NCBI GenBank assembly: GCA_947095535.1
Contig: OX352773.1
Coordinates: 256,145,590-256,209,589 of the forward strand
Direction: 5' to 3'
Length of the DNA: 64,000 nucleotides
From: Poecilobothrus nobilitatus
Taxonomy: Eukaryota; Arthropoda; Insecta; Diptera; Dolichopodidae
Of the stretch, positions 46,061-58,012 are shown one piece after another; within the stretch, counting starts at the first letter, position 1; each line of letters starts with the position of its first letter. The notes under the pieces were generated by a model. The model had not been told where the DNA came from and made no database searches. It saw only the letters and a program-made list of their open reading frames with translations. A program made the translations under genes and the position numbers.

Positions 46061-49000
46061 AGTATATAAAGTTCTGAACTTTATCTAGACAACTTCTCAA
46101 TTATGTTATTTCTCAAAAATATTCTCATTTCTCAGTTGTAGTTGGTTTAATTCATTAAATGAAGCTATTTTTTAGGTTTATTTCAAATTATTCTCTCAAC
46201 TTACAGAACATTTTATTAATTTTTAATATAAAAGATTGTGTGAACTTTAAGAAATAGTTTAGAAGATCTCTAAGTAAAGTTCTAGATAAGTTCTCTAGAC
46301 TACTGATAAGTTAAAAAAAACTAAACTAGGAAGAAACAATTTCTTTTGCAGTTTTATAAAAAAAATTAAGTAATTCAAAAAATTCATCAAGACGCAATGG
46401 AAAATATGTATATAAAAACACACTTTTACCAAATTTAAAAAAACAATACCCTTCCTCTTCATTAACACTTTTGTAAAATTGTAATCAACAACTCGTTTAT
46501 AAAAATGTAATAAAAATTATGCATTTTAACTTGAAGAAACAGACAAAAATTAAACTAATATAACTATCATAGCTCGTTATGACAATTTTAGGAAATAAAA
46601 ACAATTTGTACGTTTTTGTAATGTCAAATAATAAAAAATTCTTAAGTGTTATAATTTGAAAAAAAATTCAATGAAAATTCAACCGTCGTTTCTAAGTGAA
46701 ATTGAGAAAAAGCAAATTTAAATTTACATAGCTATCTTCTACTAATGCCAGATTAAAAAACAAAAACAAAAATGGTATCAAATTTACGTATACAAAAAGT
46801 ACCTATTTTAAATAGAGAGAGGAGCAAGAATCCTGTGTATTAGAAGATTTTTTTTATAACAGATTTAATATTTCTACCTAAAAAATCATCAGTACTGGAG
46901 CAGTGGAACAATAACTCTTATAAGATTTAAACATTTCTTAATATTCCCTAATCCTTATTAACGTAAATCCACCGTAAAATATTCTTAAGAAAAAAAAAAA
47001 ATATTCATTAAAACCAATTATGTAATTTGGAAAACATCCATTACTCTATTAAAATAAAATGTCTTAAAACTACATTTTTTTTGAAAATTCATAACATACA
47101 AACTTTCTAATATTAATTTGGCGAAACAAAACATTTTTTTGAAATTAAAGTTCGTTTTTCAATCAAATTTTCATTTATTTTGAAATTAAAATTACAAACC
47201 GCAATTAAAAATTTGAAAAAAAAATTATTCGATCATATTAGAGAAAAATTTAATTATTTTTTTATTGAAATTTTATTTTTAAATAATGAAAAAAAAATTT
47301 CTTTTATTTTTTAATTTTAAATAATCAAATATTATTTTATAATTAATGATATATAATTCATTCAATTCAAGGATTAAATTCATAATTTTCCATTATAAAC
47401 AAAAAAACAAATAATGAATTTAATTTGTACCTAATTATAAAAAAATAAAATAACATTAAATATCTGTTTTAAAGTCGGACACATGAATACTAAAATTTTT
47501 TCCGACACTTGATCTATTATTTATTACAATTTACATTTTTCTTTCATATTAAAACTAAATTATTATAACTACGCTATTATACAGTAGAGTACCGTTTAGT
47601 ATGTAGATTGCATACATAACGGTAAATTATATTATATTACTTATAAGTTATAGATATCAATTTAGAGGTAGTCTTTTATTTTATTGTTAGAAAAAGGATA
47701 AGGAACAGAAAAAGGAAAAAAAGTTGAATGAAGTAAAACAATAAAAACGTTAGGGTAAATACAACAATAATTGAGATACAAGATTAATTATATCTCATTG
47801 ATCAAGACTATTATATGAAAAAATTAATAATATTGTTAATATGGTGGCTACACAAAATTTTATCATATAACTTTTCGATATTGAATATGAATCCCCTGAA
47901 CATGCTTTAATGTGTAATAAAGAAATTACGTAGTACAATAGTAAATATATTCGAATCACATTAAATTCTTGTAGTTTAACTTAACTGTGATCTCCAAAAA
48001 CATTATCTTTCATTTCTTGCATAATATGTTCTCTAAAATCCAGTTTAGGGGATCTAAAAAATCAATAATTATTTTCTATTTTAAGCATACTTTAACTTTT
48101 TATACATTAATATTTTATTCTTCGTTTTTCAAACTCTGTCTATTTTTGTTATCTACTATTTTTTTAAAGAATAAATTTTATAAAAAAAATAAAATATTAA
48201 AAAATTATTATATAAACTATAATGAAATTATTTTTTTCTCCTCAAAAACGTTTTTTTTTTGTAAATTATTTAGTCTGGAAGAACCGAAAAATAATATTTT
48301 CTTCAGAACGAAAAAATTTTAAATCGATTTTTTCAGCCAAAACTTATCATAGTCACCAAACGCGGCTAAATAATATTATGGGAACGCCGAAAGTTGTCTC
48401 CGTATCAAAAAAAAATTAGAGTTTTAGTAGAAGAAAAGGAGATTTTGTCAGTTGGGTCAGATTCCCTTGTGAACGATTGAATAAATCTTAAATATTTACA
48501 AAACAAAAAGTTTCAATAATGTTTTTGTTATATTTTGGCAACTTTAACCGTATAAAAATTTAAAAATTAATTTTCTATTGTCAATCTAAGTTAAACCAAG
48601 TGAGACAAATACAAAAGTATAATTTTTCATTTTAAACCGATACAAGAGATTGGAATTACGGAATTAATATTATATAGAAAAATTTCTTTTCTATAATTCT
48701 TCACTTCTGTAATTCTATTTCATCTTTTTACTGTTCTCCATTTTTCTAAACCATTATATGTTTCTAAAATTTAACAACTTACCTGTCTGTAAAACAGTTA
48801 AAATTAATTAATTATTTAAAAAAGTTCTTATAGTTTAATGGAGAAATTTGTTCAAGTTAACACATTGAATTTTTAAGAAACATAAAGATAATCAACTCAA
48901 TTCTAACTATAGTTAAAAAAAGGAACTGCAGTAACTTATTTAGTTCAAAAGATTAAAAAAAAAAAAAATATTTGAAAATTTAACGAACATAACAATATCG

Positions 49001-50631
49001 TCAAGTATTCATCTTATGATCCCAGGTCAGAAGAAATTTTTATTAACTATAGATATACATTCTTATTTTTTTTTTTTTTTTTTTGTGAATCCAGGACATC
49101 GTCATATTAAGTAGAATGTATGTTGTACGTTAAATAACTTTAGAATTGTATTCAAAGGAATTCATCGTATCTTAAAGAATTCAGGCAATTATTCTTGTAC
49201 AATTTTTTCTTCTTCTTAAACATTATATTTGTTTTTTTTTTCCATTCGTTTTTTTTTTATTCTATCCTTTTAATTTTTTAAAAATGAAAGAAAAGTTGAA
49301 GAAAAGAAGCCACTTGAATGTTTACAATAACAATTATAAGGAACAATGTATTTATAGATATATTGTGTTTACAGTACTTTACGATATAATTTGAACATTA
49401 TATAAATTTTTTTAGAAAACTAATATCATATAATAAGGAATGTTCTTTCAATTCTGAAAGCGATAGAATTTTTTATATTAATGAAAAGTCAAAAAACGAT
49501 AATTATTTTAAATTAAAATTACTGGAAATAAAAAAAAGGAACGGGCGGAAAATTTGGAGAAAATAAAATCTTACATAAAGAAAACTAAAATATAAAAATT
49601 TTAAATGAAAATATTGAAATACAAAATCTTCAAAAAGAACTTCAAAAAAAATATTTTCAAAATTTTTTCGGAATATGATTTCACCATATCATATAGCATC
49701 CTTTTTAGAAACTTTTCAACTTTTCAGATATGTAGCTCAACTGTTTTAAGTAGTTTGTTATTAAAACATGTATCTAAAAAAAAATAAATAGGTGGAGCGA
49801 TACAAAATCGAGGCGGTTGTAATAATTTGTTTAGCTGAGATTTATGGCAGCCTAAGCCACGGGGATCAATGGCTCAATAATTGAAGTTTCTAATAACAAT
49901 TTCTACTGACTTCCATACTAAGTAATTAAATAAATATTTTCCCTATAAAAAGTATGCCTTATATTCAATCTAACCCAAGGTATCTTAATAATTTCATAAG
50001 GTACTATCAGATATTATATGTAGTCTCTGGTACTATATATATTATACACTTAAAAATAGTTACGTCCATAAAAATTACCCTTTTGGCATTTTTAATAGTT
50101 TCTTATCTTTGAAAAAAAAAAAATAAAAAATAATAAAAATGAAAGCGAAAAAATGAAAAGGATTCATACTTTTGTTAACTGCCTCTTGCCTCCAGTCAAG
50201 GAAATATTAAGTTCTTTTCTTTTTTTTTTTTTTTGCGATCTCAATTTTTGAATTGTATAAATCTTTTTAAGTACACATGGAAAATATACTTATATATATC
50301 ACACATATATGTATTAGATAATATGAAAAATAAAATAGTAACAAGATAGTATAGAAAAATTAAATAAAGCGAATTATTTTTATAAGTATGAATTATTGCA
50401 TGAAGCTACAAAAATTTTATATTCTTCCATTTTAAGTTTACATGATAATAATTTTCATCTTTTGATAATTTAAAAACATAACACTTTTTAACTATTCAAT
50501 CAATTTAGTTATTTTTCGAAAATTCAAATACTATTGGAGAATTCTTTTTCATTTATTTTAATTCAAAATATAAATAAAGTTTGAAAAATTGACAATATGA
50601 GTAAAAAATTTTGAAGCAGAATTACTTAAAA
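46061..50631. other. Long AT-rich non-coding stretch
   Basis: About 4.5 kb with no gene or repeat structure recognised. T tracts at 49063-49084 and 50217-50235. The largest frame (47987-48322, 111 codons) is dominated by F, I, K, L, N and S with no family resemblance and is taken as chance. Confidence 0.55.
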
Positions 50632-52202
50632 ACGAGGAAGAATACAGTTGCCTTTGTCAACTCTTAGATACCCGTACGAACCGTTAGTATGTTCACAGCC
50701 TGTCACTCTGCTTACAATATTATTTTTTTAATATTTTAGTATTTTAAAATAATTTGGGTGAATTTTATAATTTCTAGTACTATGGGTTGTACATATATTC
50801 AAACTATATGTTTATATGTACATTCTTCAAAAGCAGATTCTAACCTTCCACATAACGATTATCAATCCAAAACTTTTTCAATTATTCTTTAGTACCATTT
50901 AATACTAAGCGGTAAATTTATATTAAATTTACTTAGTACAAAATAATAAATATAATTTTAAATATTATATTATATTATATTTAAATATTCCATTGACAGA
51001 ATAATTTCTTATAAGTACAATAAAATACATATATGTATGTAAATACGGCGCTATATAATATACATATATACTCTTATCATTCAATCACTAGTGACATATA
51101 CGATATGTAAATAAACATGATATTATATAAGTATGTATATATATCAATATCATATAAATAAAAATTCTTCAAGCAACCGTTATGTTGTTAATTTATTTAC
51201 ATTTTTTTGTACTACGCATTATATCCTCAACAATTTCAAATTATCGAGTAAAACAAATGCAAAAAATTCGTTAAAGAAATTTGTTAGAAAATTTGAAAAA
51301 ATCAAGTAACACTTTCGTCAATTACAAAGTAACCTTATATTATTAAAAAAAGTTGTTAACAGAAATAAGAGTATAATGTTGAAGCTTTAATTTTTGTGTA
51401 TTACTTCAAAAAAAATTTAACAGGTGTTCAAGTTACAGGTGTTTAAAAATAGAAAATTTTCAGTTTTGACCCCTTACAGCTCCTAAACGGGGGGTGATAC
51501 AAAAAAAATTTTTGAAATGACTCATACTAATTTTCAAAGATCTAACTTCTGTCAAAATTTCAAGTTTTCAACTTTAACCGTTTAGAAGATGGATGGGTTA
51601 AAGAATTTTGCAAAATTTTAGTTTCGCATAACGGTAAATTAAGACATCGTATGCCAAAATTATATATTTATTGTATATATACTTTTAAAGCTAATGAAAG
51701 TAGTAATCGTTTGTCGTTTTCAAAATGAAGATATACCTTATACAACTTGTGCTATAACAATTTAAATATAGAGCTTTTTTGAACCTTTGGGGAGCTGTAG
51801 CTCCGTAACGGGTGGGGCTACAAAAAAAAGTTATTAAAATTAAAATTAATATTTTTGTGTGATCTATCAGTTGTTAAAATTTCATAGCTCTATTTCAAAA
51901 AAATGTGGGGATCTAAAAGTTAGGTGTTCGAGAGCTACCCTAAGTTTTGGTCCAAACTCAACCAACAAAAATAGGGAACCTACAAATTACTCCCAGAATA
52001 TTTTCTGTAAATTTCAAGATTCTAGCTTTCTTAGTTTTTGAGTTAGCGTGCTGACGGACGGACGGACGGACATGGCTCAAACGTCTTAGAATTTTTTTCT
52101 GATCCGATCCATACCTTTGAAGGTATATCTAGCTCGCTTATTTCGAGGTGTTACAAACGGAGGAGTTATTTTATTATACCCGATCCTATCGTACGGGTAT
52201 AA
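50632..52202 (+). mobile_element. Helitron-like non-autonomous element, family A copy 3
   Basis: Full-length 1.57 kb copy beginning ACGAGGAAGAATACAGTT and ending CGTACGGGTATAA with the intact terminal hairpin. (GGAC)4 near 52053-52071. It is the left arm of an inverted pair with copy 4. Some frames open by chance (51859-52041). Confidence 0.82.
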
Positions 52203-52704
52203 TGATATAAAAATTTCATAAAGTTTCAATTGTTTAAATTAGAACTTAGTTGCCTATAAAATTAAAAAGATTTACCTAAGCAAAAACTTTTATAACGTAA
52301 TTTAAAAGTCTTAAAATAATGATTCTAATTCCTTAATAGTAACTATTAAATTTTTACGATATACACCACGTGACTTGAATGTCATATTAACAAAGAACAA
52401 ATTTTCACCTTAACATTGACTATTTTTTAATCTTTGAAAAACCTACACATTTAATTTGTTTTTCTTTAAATACACTTTTGTGTTAAATACAGATTTTTGT
52501 TTTAAAATTTTTTTTTAAGTGCATTTAGTTATTATTTAATTAAAAGTAAATTTATAATTTCACATTTCGAAGACGTTAATGACAGAAATAATTTTTATAT
52601 AATTTTTTCCTTAATTTTATTTTCTTAATTCCTTTTCTATAATGCGGAATTATAAAATTTTTTATGCTGAATTAATATTTTTCAATATTCTTAATCCTGC
52701 TGTA
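52203..52704. other. AT-rich spacer between inverted family A copies
   Basis: About 500 bp of A/T-rich DNA with no recognisable feature other than the TA dinucleotide that starts the MITE at 52703. Confidence 0.55.
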
Positions 52705-52742
52705 CACTAAATGACATGTTGCCAATTAATATACGTTTTTTA

Positions 52743-54329
52743 TTATACCCGTACGATAGGATCGGGTATAATAAAATTACTCCTCCGTTTGTAACACCTC
52801 GAAATAAGCGAGCTAGATATACCTTCAAAGGTATGGATCGGATCAGAAAAAAATTCTAAGACTTTTGAGCCATGTCCGTCCGTCCGTCCGTCCGTCCGTC
52901 CGTCCGTCCGTCCGTCAGCACGCTAACTCAAAAACTAAGAAAGCTAGAATCTTGAAATTTACACAAAATATTTTGGGAATAATTTGTAGGTTCCCTATTT
53001 TTTTTGGTTGAGTTTGGACCAAGCCTTAGGGTAGCTCTCGAACACCTAACTTTTAGATCCCCACATTTTTTTTGCAATAGAGCTATGAAATTTTAACGGC
53101 TGATAGATCTCACAAAAATATTAATTTTATTTTTTATAACTTTTTTTTGTAGTCCCACCCGTTACGGAGCTACAGCTCCCCAAAGGTTCAAAAAAGCTCT
53201 ATATTTAAATTGTTATAGCACAAGTTGTATAAGGTATATCTTCATTTTAAAAACGCCAAACGATTACTACTTTTATTAGCTTTAAAAGTATATGTACAAT
53301 AAATATATATTTGTGGCATACGGTGTCTTAATTTACCGTTATGTGAAACTCAAATTTTACAAAATCCTTCAACCCTTCTATCTTCCAAACGGTTTAAGTT
53401 TTAAACTTGAAATTTTGACAGACGTTAGATATTTGAAAATAAGTATGAGTCATTTCAGAAATTTTTTTTGTATCACTCCCCGTTTAGGAGCTGTAAGGGG
53501 TCAAAAACTGAAAATTTCCTATTTTTAAACACCTGTAACTTGAACACCTGTTAACATTTTTTTGAAGTAATACACAAAAATTAAAGCTTCAACATTATAC
53601 TCTTATTTCTGTTAATAACTTTTTTTAATAGTATAGAGTTACTTTATAATTGACGAAAGTGTTACTTGATTTTTTCAAATTTTCTAACAAATTTCTTTAA
53701 CGAATTTTTTGCATTTGTTTTACTCGATAATTTGAAATTGTTGAGGATATAATGCGTAGTACATAAAAATTTAAATAAATAAACAACATAACGGTTGCTT
53801 GAAGAATTTTTATTTATATGATATTAATATATATACATACTTATATAATATCATGTTTATTTACATATCGTATATGTCACTAGGGAATGAATGATAAGAG
53901 TATAGATGTATATTATATAGCGCCGTATGTATGTATTTTATTGTACTTATAAGAAATTATTCTGTCAATGGAATATTTAAATATAATATAATATAATATT
54001 TAAAATTATATTTACTATTTTGTACTAACTAAATTTAATATACATTTACCGCTTAGTATTAAATGGTAGTATAGAATATTTGAAAAAGTTTTGGATTGAT
54101 AATCGTTATGTGAAAGGTTAGAATCTGCTTTTGAAGAATGTACATATAAACATATAGTTTGAATATATGTACAACCCATAGTTCTAAAAATTATAAAATT
54201 CACCCAAATTATTTTAAAATACTAAAATATTAAAAAAATAATATTGTGAGCAGAGTGACAGGCTGTGAACATACTAACGGTTCGTACGGGTATCTAAGAG
54301 TTGACAAAGGTAACTGTATTCTTCCTCGT
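52743..54329 (-). mobile_element. Helitron-like non-autonomous element, family A copy 4
   Basis: Full-length 1.59 kb inverted copy, from TTATACCCGTACGATAGG at the left to CCTCGT at the right. It carries an expanded (GTCC)10 array. It inserted inside the MITE that spans 52705-54653. Confidence 0.82.
52874..52916 (-). repeat. Expanded (GTCC)10 microsatellite
   Basis: Ten GTCC units plus GTC, against four or five units at the same position of the other three family A copies. Confidence 0.9.
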
Positions 54330-54919
54330 TTAAAATGAAGATATTTTTAATTAAAGTGAATATATTTTTATTTTAAGTGAAGACATTTGCAATAAAGTAA
54401 ACATTTTTTGTGTTAAAATAAACAATACATATAATAAGATTCTCTATATACATGTATTACTCAAATTAAATTTATGGTTGAATAAGATTACTAACATAAA
54501 AGGTCTTCATTTAAGATAGAAATATCTTCCCTTAAAGCTAAAATTTTCCACTTAAAATAAAAAATCTTCAATTAAAGCGAAAGGTATAGATATATATTGT
54601 CTATCAAATGACAACAATTTGACAAAATTTAATTGACAACATGTCACTTAGTGTAAATTTACCACTAACTGTCAAAACACAAAATCAACAAATTAGTTTT
54701 GTACCTCAAATATTTGGATTTGTCATAAAATTAAATTATAGCAATCTAGGTTATGTAAGTTAATGTATTGAAATGGGGCAACTTAAGGTGTTTGCGTGTG
54801 AATATATTTGTGAATATTGATTAACGTATCTATCAACTTACCTATCAAAGTTAATTGATATTAGTTTTGCAAAATATACAAGTATTCAGCACTATTCAAA
54901 GTATTTACAACATATTTAC

Positions 54920-55603
54920 GGCGGAAGTTCCCCGACTAAAGCCCTGGGTTAAATCGAGAAAGTTCAAAACAAAGCTTTTCATCTTATTGTGACCCAGTGT
55001 AACCTCAATACTTTGCTGACCCAGTGTTACCTCAATACACTCCACTTTGCCATCCCCGTCCTGTTGGCTCATTGACCCTGTTTTATAGATACCCTGTTGG
55101 GGTGAACACCTACTTTAAAGAAATAAAACAATTAATGCCTCCACTCAAAATTTTGAAACAAGGAGCGCAACAGATGCCCACCCATACACTGTCTAACACT
55201 CAAGATGGCGTAACACATCATTCAGATATTCCTTTGGCATGAGCACGTCGCGTTTATGGAACCTTATACCTCCATATGTGCTCTTGAAAGTTTGTAATTC
55301 ATTTGTGAACGATATAACGAAATTTAAAAAGAGCATTAACATCCTTCTTCAAAATAACTGTCCAAATCCTTCCCTTCATCCTCCATAATTGTAATTATTC
55401 CAAATCTAGTTTTCCAAGAATTTCTCCCCTCATTCTTTTGCTCAAAGCCAAACTGTACATTATATCACTATGTATTAAAGGAACCATTCCAAAGTTTGAT
55501 TAGAAACGGGATGGTTTTGGTTGGGTTAAGCCCAAAACTACCCACCCAAAGAAACCTCGTCCAATTCCTTTGAGTGACTTTCGATATTTTCCACCGTCCC
55601 TCC
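54920..55603 (+). pseudogene. Jockey-like LINE ORF2 C-terminus and 3' UTR, best relic
   Basis: The longest LINE relic. Plus-strand blocks in order: IEKVQNKAFHLIV (about 54954-54993), a duplicated stretch, LCHPRPVGSLTLFYRYPVG (about 55045-55100), KEIKQLMPPLKILK, HPYTV, a stop, RWRNTSFRYSFGMSTSRLWN, LIPPYVLLKVCNSFVND and ITKFKKSINILLQNNCP with a stop near 55388. The VQNKAFHLI, HRR-x-V-x-x-L-(S/T)-L-FY-(K/R)-Y, HPYTV and RLWN-x-(I/L)-P series is characteristic of Jockey-superfamily ORF2 ends. A 3' UTR of about 215 bp follows and ends TTTTCCACCGTCCCTCC plus an A tract. It is frameshifted near 55165 and 5'-truncated. It serves as the reference for the five other copies. Confidence 0.8.
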
Positions 55604-56627
55604 TAAAAAAAAAATATTACAAACGTTCAATTATACTGTGTATGATAAATTTGGCAATAGTTTTATCTAAAAGTTCTTTTAAATAAAAAAACTGAAAGAT
55701 TTTTTTAGTTGATTCTTTTATTTATTTTTTATTTTTTTTGAAAGGACGGGAAAAAAAAAACAATTTTATCTCATTTTTATTTCTAAAATTCTTTTTTTTT
55801 TTTTGTTTTTGACGTCTTTTAACTTTTTTATTTACTTTAACGTACAATAACCTGGCGTTAAAATGGCTACTAAAAATAATTTTTCGAAAAAAAAAAATGC
55901 AGAGCCGAACTGAATATTTATTTGTTTTACTTATTAAATATTCATTTGCAGTTGCTTTAAAGTTTTACAAATAAAATAACATTTGCCTTCAAAGAAGCGA
56001 GCTATTCATAGAAAACGTAACTTTAACATATTTTTATTCATAGATTATAAAATAATTCTTAATTTAAAAATAAAATGGAAGATGAAAAAAAAAATTATTA
56101 AAATGAAAGAAAAGGAAAAAAAAATTAATTGGACTAAAATTGTTAAATAAAAAGCTTAAAAATAACTTTCAAATCTATAAGAGTCATTAAAATTGTACAA
56201 AATTATTCAAGTACCTTATACCTATCTACCTTAACTTTTCAATTCAATTCTTATGAAAAGTGTAGACTTTAAAGGAATATAAAAATAACCTTTAAAAAAA
56301 ATGTTGAAGGAATTTTAAATTTTGTAGAATATGTATTAAAATTTTTTATTATCAAAAATTTTCTTTTTTATTTAACTTTCCTGTATACATTTTTGGCGTT
56401 TAAAATCTATATTTTTCAGTTCGTAATGGCTTTTGACAAGAAACTTGCAGAAATACAAATAGATGAGACAAACAAACTAACTCGTATATTTCAAATTCTA
56501 TGTTATTATATATCTTAAATAAATATGAAAATAAAAGGTCAAAACTTATTCAATGGAAATTAAAATGATAAAAGAATAAAAAATGACAAGAAATTAGTCA
56601 GCATCTCTTAAACACACACGAAAATAG
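55604..56627. other. AT-rich non-coding stretch
   Basis: A and T tracts (55793-55804, 55888-55898). No gene or repeat recognised. Confidence 0.6.
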
Positions 56628-57260
56628 TTCAAGAGTATAATAAATTTACCATTACAGTTGTTGCACTTTAAAGGAAACAAAATATATATGTGAAAAGTAT
56701 ATATATTTTTCTTTCCGAGATTAAATTTTGAGGCTACATAGTTGTGAGACTTCGCACGATAACTCAAAAAATAATGATGTAACGTTTCTGAAATTTTACA
56801 AATGATACAAGTTTTGGTATTGAAATTTATTAATTTCGACCACCGAGTTGGTAGCTGCCATACAACTTCCTTTTCAATTTAAGAATAACTCAATATTTAA
56901 CTATACGCTAGATACCTGAAATTTTGTCAAAAAACTTAAATTTTATGTCAACAATATACGTAAAATTTTATTGATCTGGCACTAAAATTGAATTTTTAAA
57001 ATTTTATATTAAATATTTTAGTTTTGAGCTTTGTCACTTTTCAAACATTAATATGACTTTTCTAATTATAACGGTAAGAGTTTCTTTCAAATTGAACTAT
57101 ACCGGTGTTAACATTTCTTTACAAAAATAAATTCTAATATAATAATCAAATTTTAATGCAATTGTAATCAAAATTTTAAAAATACTGCTTCAATCGAACT
57201 CAATTTATAGCAGCCATGACGCAATTGTCAAAAAAAGTTAAAATGTATTTAGTTAAAGTT
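56628..57260 (-). mobile_element. Degraded Helitron-like element, probably family G, inverted
   Basis: Starts CAAGAGTATAATAAATTTACCATTAC, an inverted form of the GTAATGGCAAATTATTTATACCCTTG end at 26.55 kb. It continues CGCACGATAACTCAAAAAATAATGATG, which equals the family E text at 14980, and then ...AACTCAATATTTAACTATA. The core microsatellite is lost. Confidence 0.5.
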
Positions 57261-57485
57261 AAAGTATACAATTAACGTAATGATGACGCTTACTTTAGCA
57301 GCTAAGAAAAAAACTTGATTAACTTCTACGTTTTACAATCGCGTATTTGAAAGTACGCTTTGAAATGTCAAAATGTCACATTAATATTCATAATATTCAT
57401 ATTTTTCATTTGAATTTCACAGACAAATTAATTGAAGAAGTAAAAAAAAATGAGCGTAAAAAATTTTGACTGTAACTGCACATAA

Positions 57486-57494
57486 TAAAATGTT
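57486..57494 (+). repeat. Target site duplication, left (TAAAATGTT)
   Basis: Exact copy of 58004-58012 on the other side of the MITE. Confidence 0.85.
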
Positions 57495-58003
57495 GGTGAC
57501 ATGTCATAAGTCCCAGAGTCATAGGTTCCAAAACAACTGGGTCATAAGTCCCATTAAGTTAATGAAATAAATTTTTAAGAGCTCATCAAATATATTTGTT
57601 TTTGTTATTTATATTCTTTGATTGTTTTTTTATTGTCCACATTTATATTTGTTGAGAAGATCAGACCATTTTTTTTGCTCTTAGATGTTTATATTTAGAC
57701 CATTCCTATAACCAATTCCGTGAAATATATTATTGAAGCCATGTAATGAAATTAAAATTTGTCATTCTAGAAGACAGAAATAACAGCAAGAGTACCACAG
57801 GGTCAACCATTTTTATGTCCGTTTTGTAGGACAATTGTTCAAAATATTGTAAATGTTTTCACTTAAAATATTTTTAAAAATAAATTTTGAATTGGTATGG
57901 AGCCAATTATTTGTTTTGAATTTCCTTATTTTATTTTTTTTTACAGAGGGTCATAAGTCCCATTGGGAACAAAAATAAGTCCATTTTCTTATGACATGTC
58001 ACC
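57495..58003. mobile_element. 509 bp MITE with perfect 16 bp TIRs and 9 bp target duplication
   Basis: Ends GGTGACATGTCATAAG (57495-57510) and CTTATGACATGTCACC (57988-58003) are perfect inverted repeats. They are flanked by an exact 9 bp direct repeat TAAAATGTT (57486-57494 and 58004-58012). Inside, GGGTCATAAGTCCCATT occurs twice in direct orientation (57539-57555 and 57948-57964), with further GTCATAAGTCCCA variants near the left end. No transposase is present. A 9 bp duplication with GG-starting ends fits a Mutator-like or Merlin-like family better than hAT, mariner or piggyBac, but the family is not proven. Confidence 0.85.
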
Positions 58004-58012
58004 TAAAATGTT
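58004..58012 (+). repeat. Target site duplication, right (TAAAATGTT)
   Basis: Exact copy of 57486-57494. Confidence 0.85.

Larger units (their letters stand above)
52705..54653. mobile_element. TA-flanked MITE interrupted by family A copy 4
   Basis: Left terminal inverted repeat CACTAAATGACATGTTGCCA (from 52705) matches the reverse complement of the right end, CACTAAGTGACATGTTGTCA (ending 54653), continuing into AATTAA with two mismatches in about 25 bases. TA flanks both ends (52703-52704, 54654-54655), as expected for Tc1/mariner-type target duplications. Without the family A insertion the element is about 362 bp. Its interior has repeated AGTGAA.AT and TCTTC-A-TTAA motifs and no coding capacity. 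Confidence 0.68.

Noticed and set aside
47987..48322. 111-codon plus-strand frame
   Set aside because: Composition is almost entirely F, K, I, N, L and S as expected from A/T-rich DNA, and there is no motif, no signal of a gene start and no neighbour.
57755..57870. RVPQG-like reading inside the 509 bp MITE as a piece of reverse transcriptase
   Set aside because: A five-residue match without the rest of the RT motif and with no continuation on either side is expected by chance.
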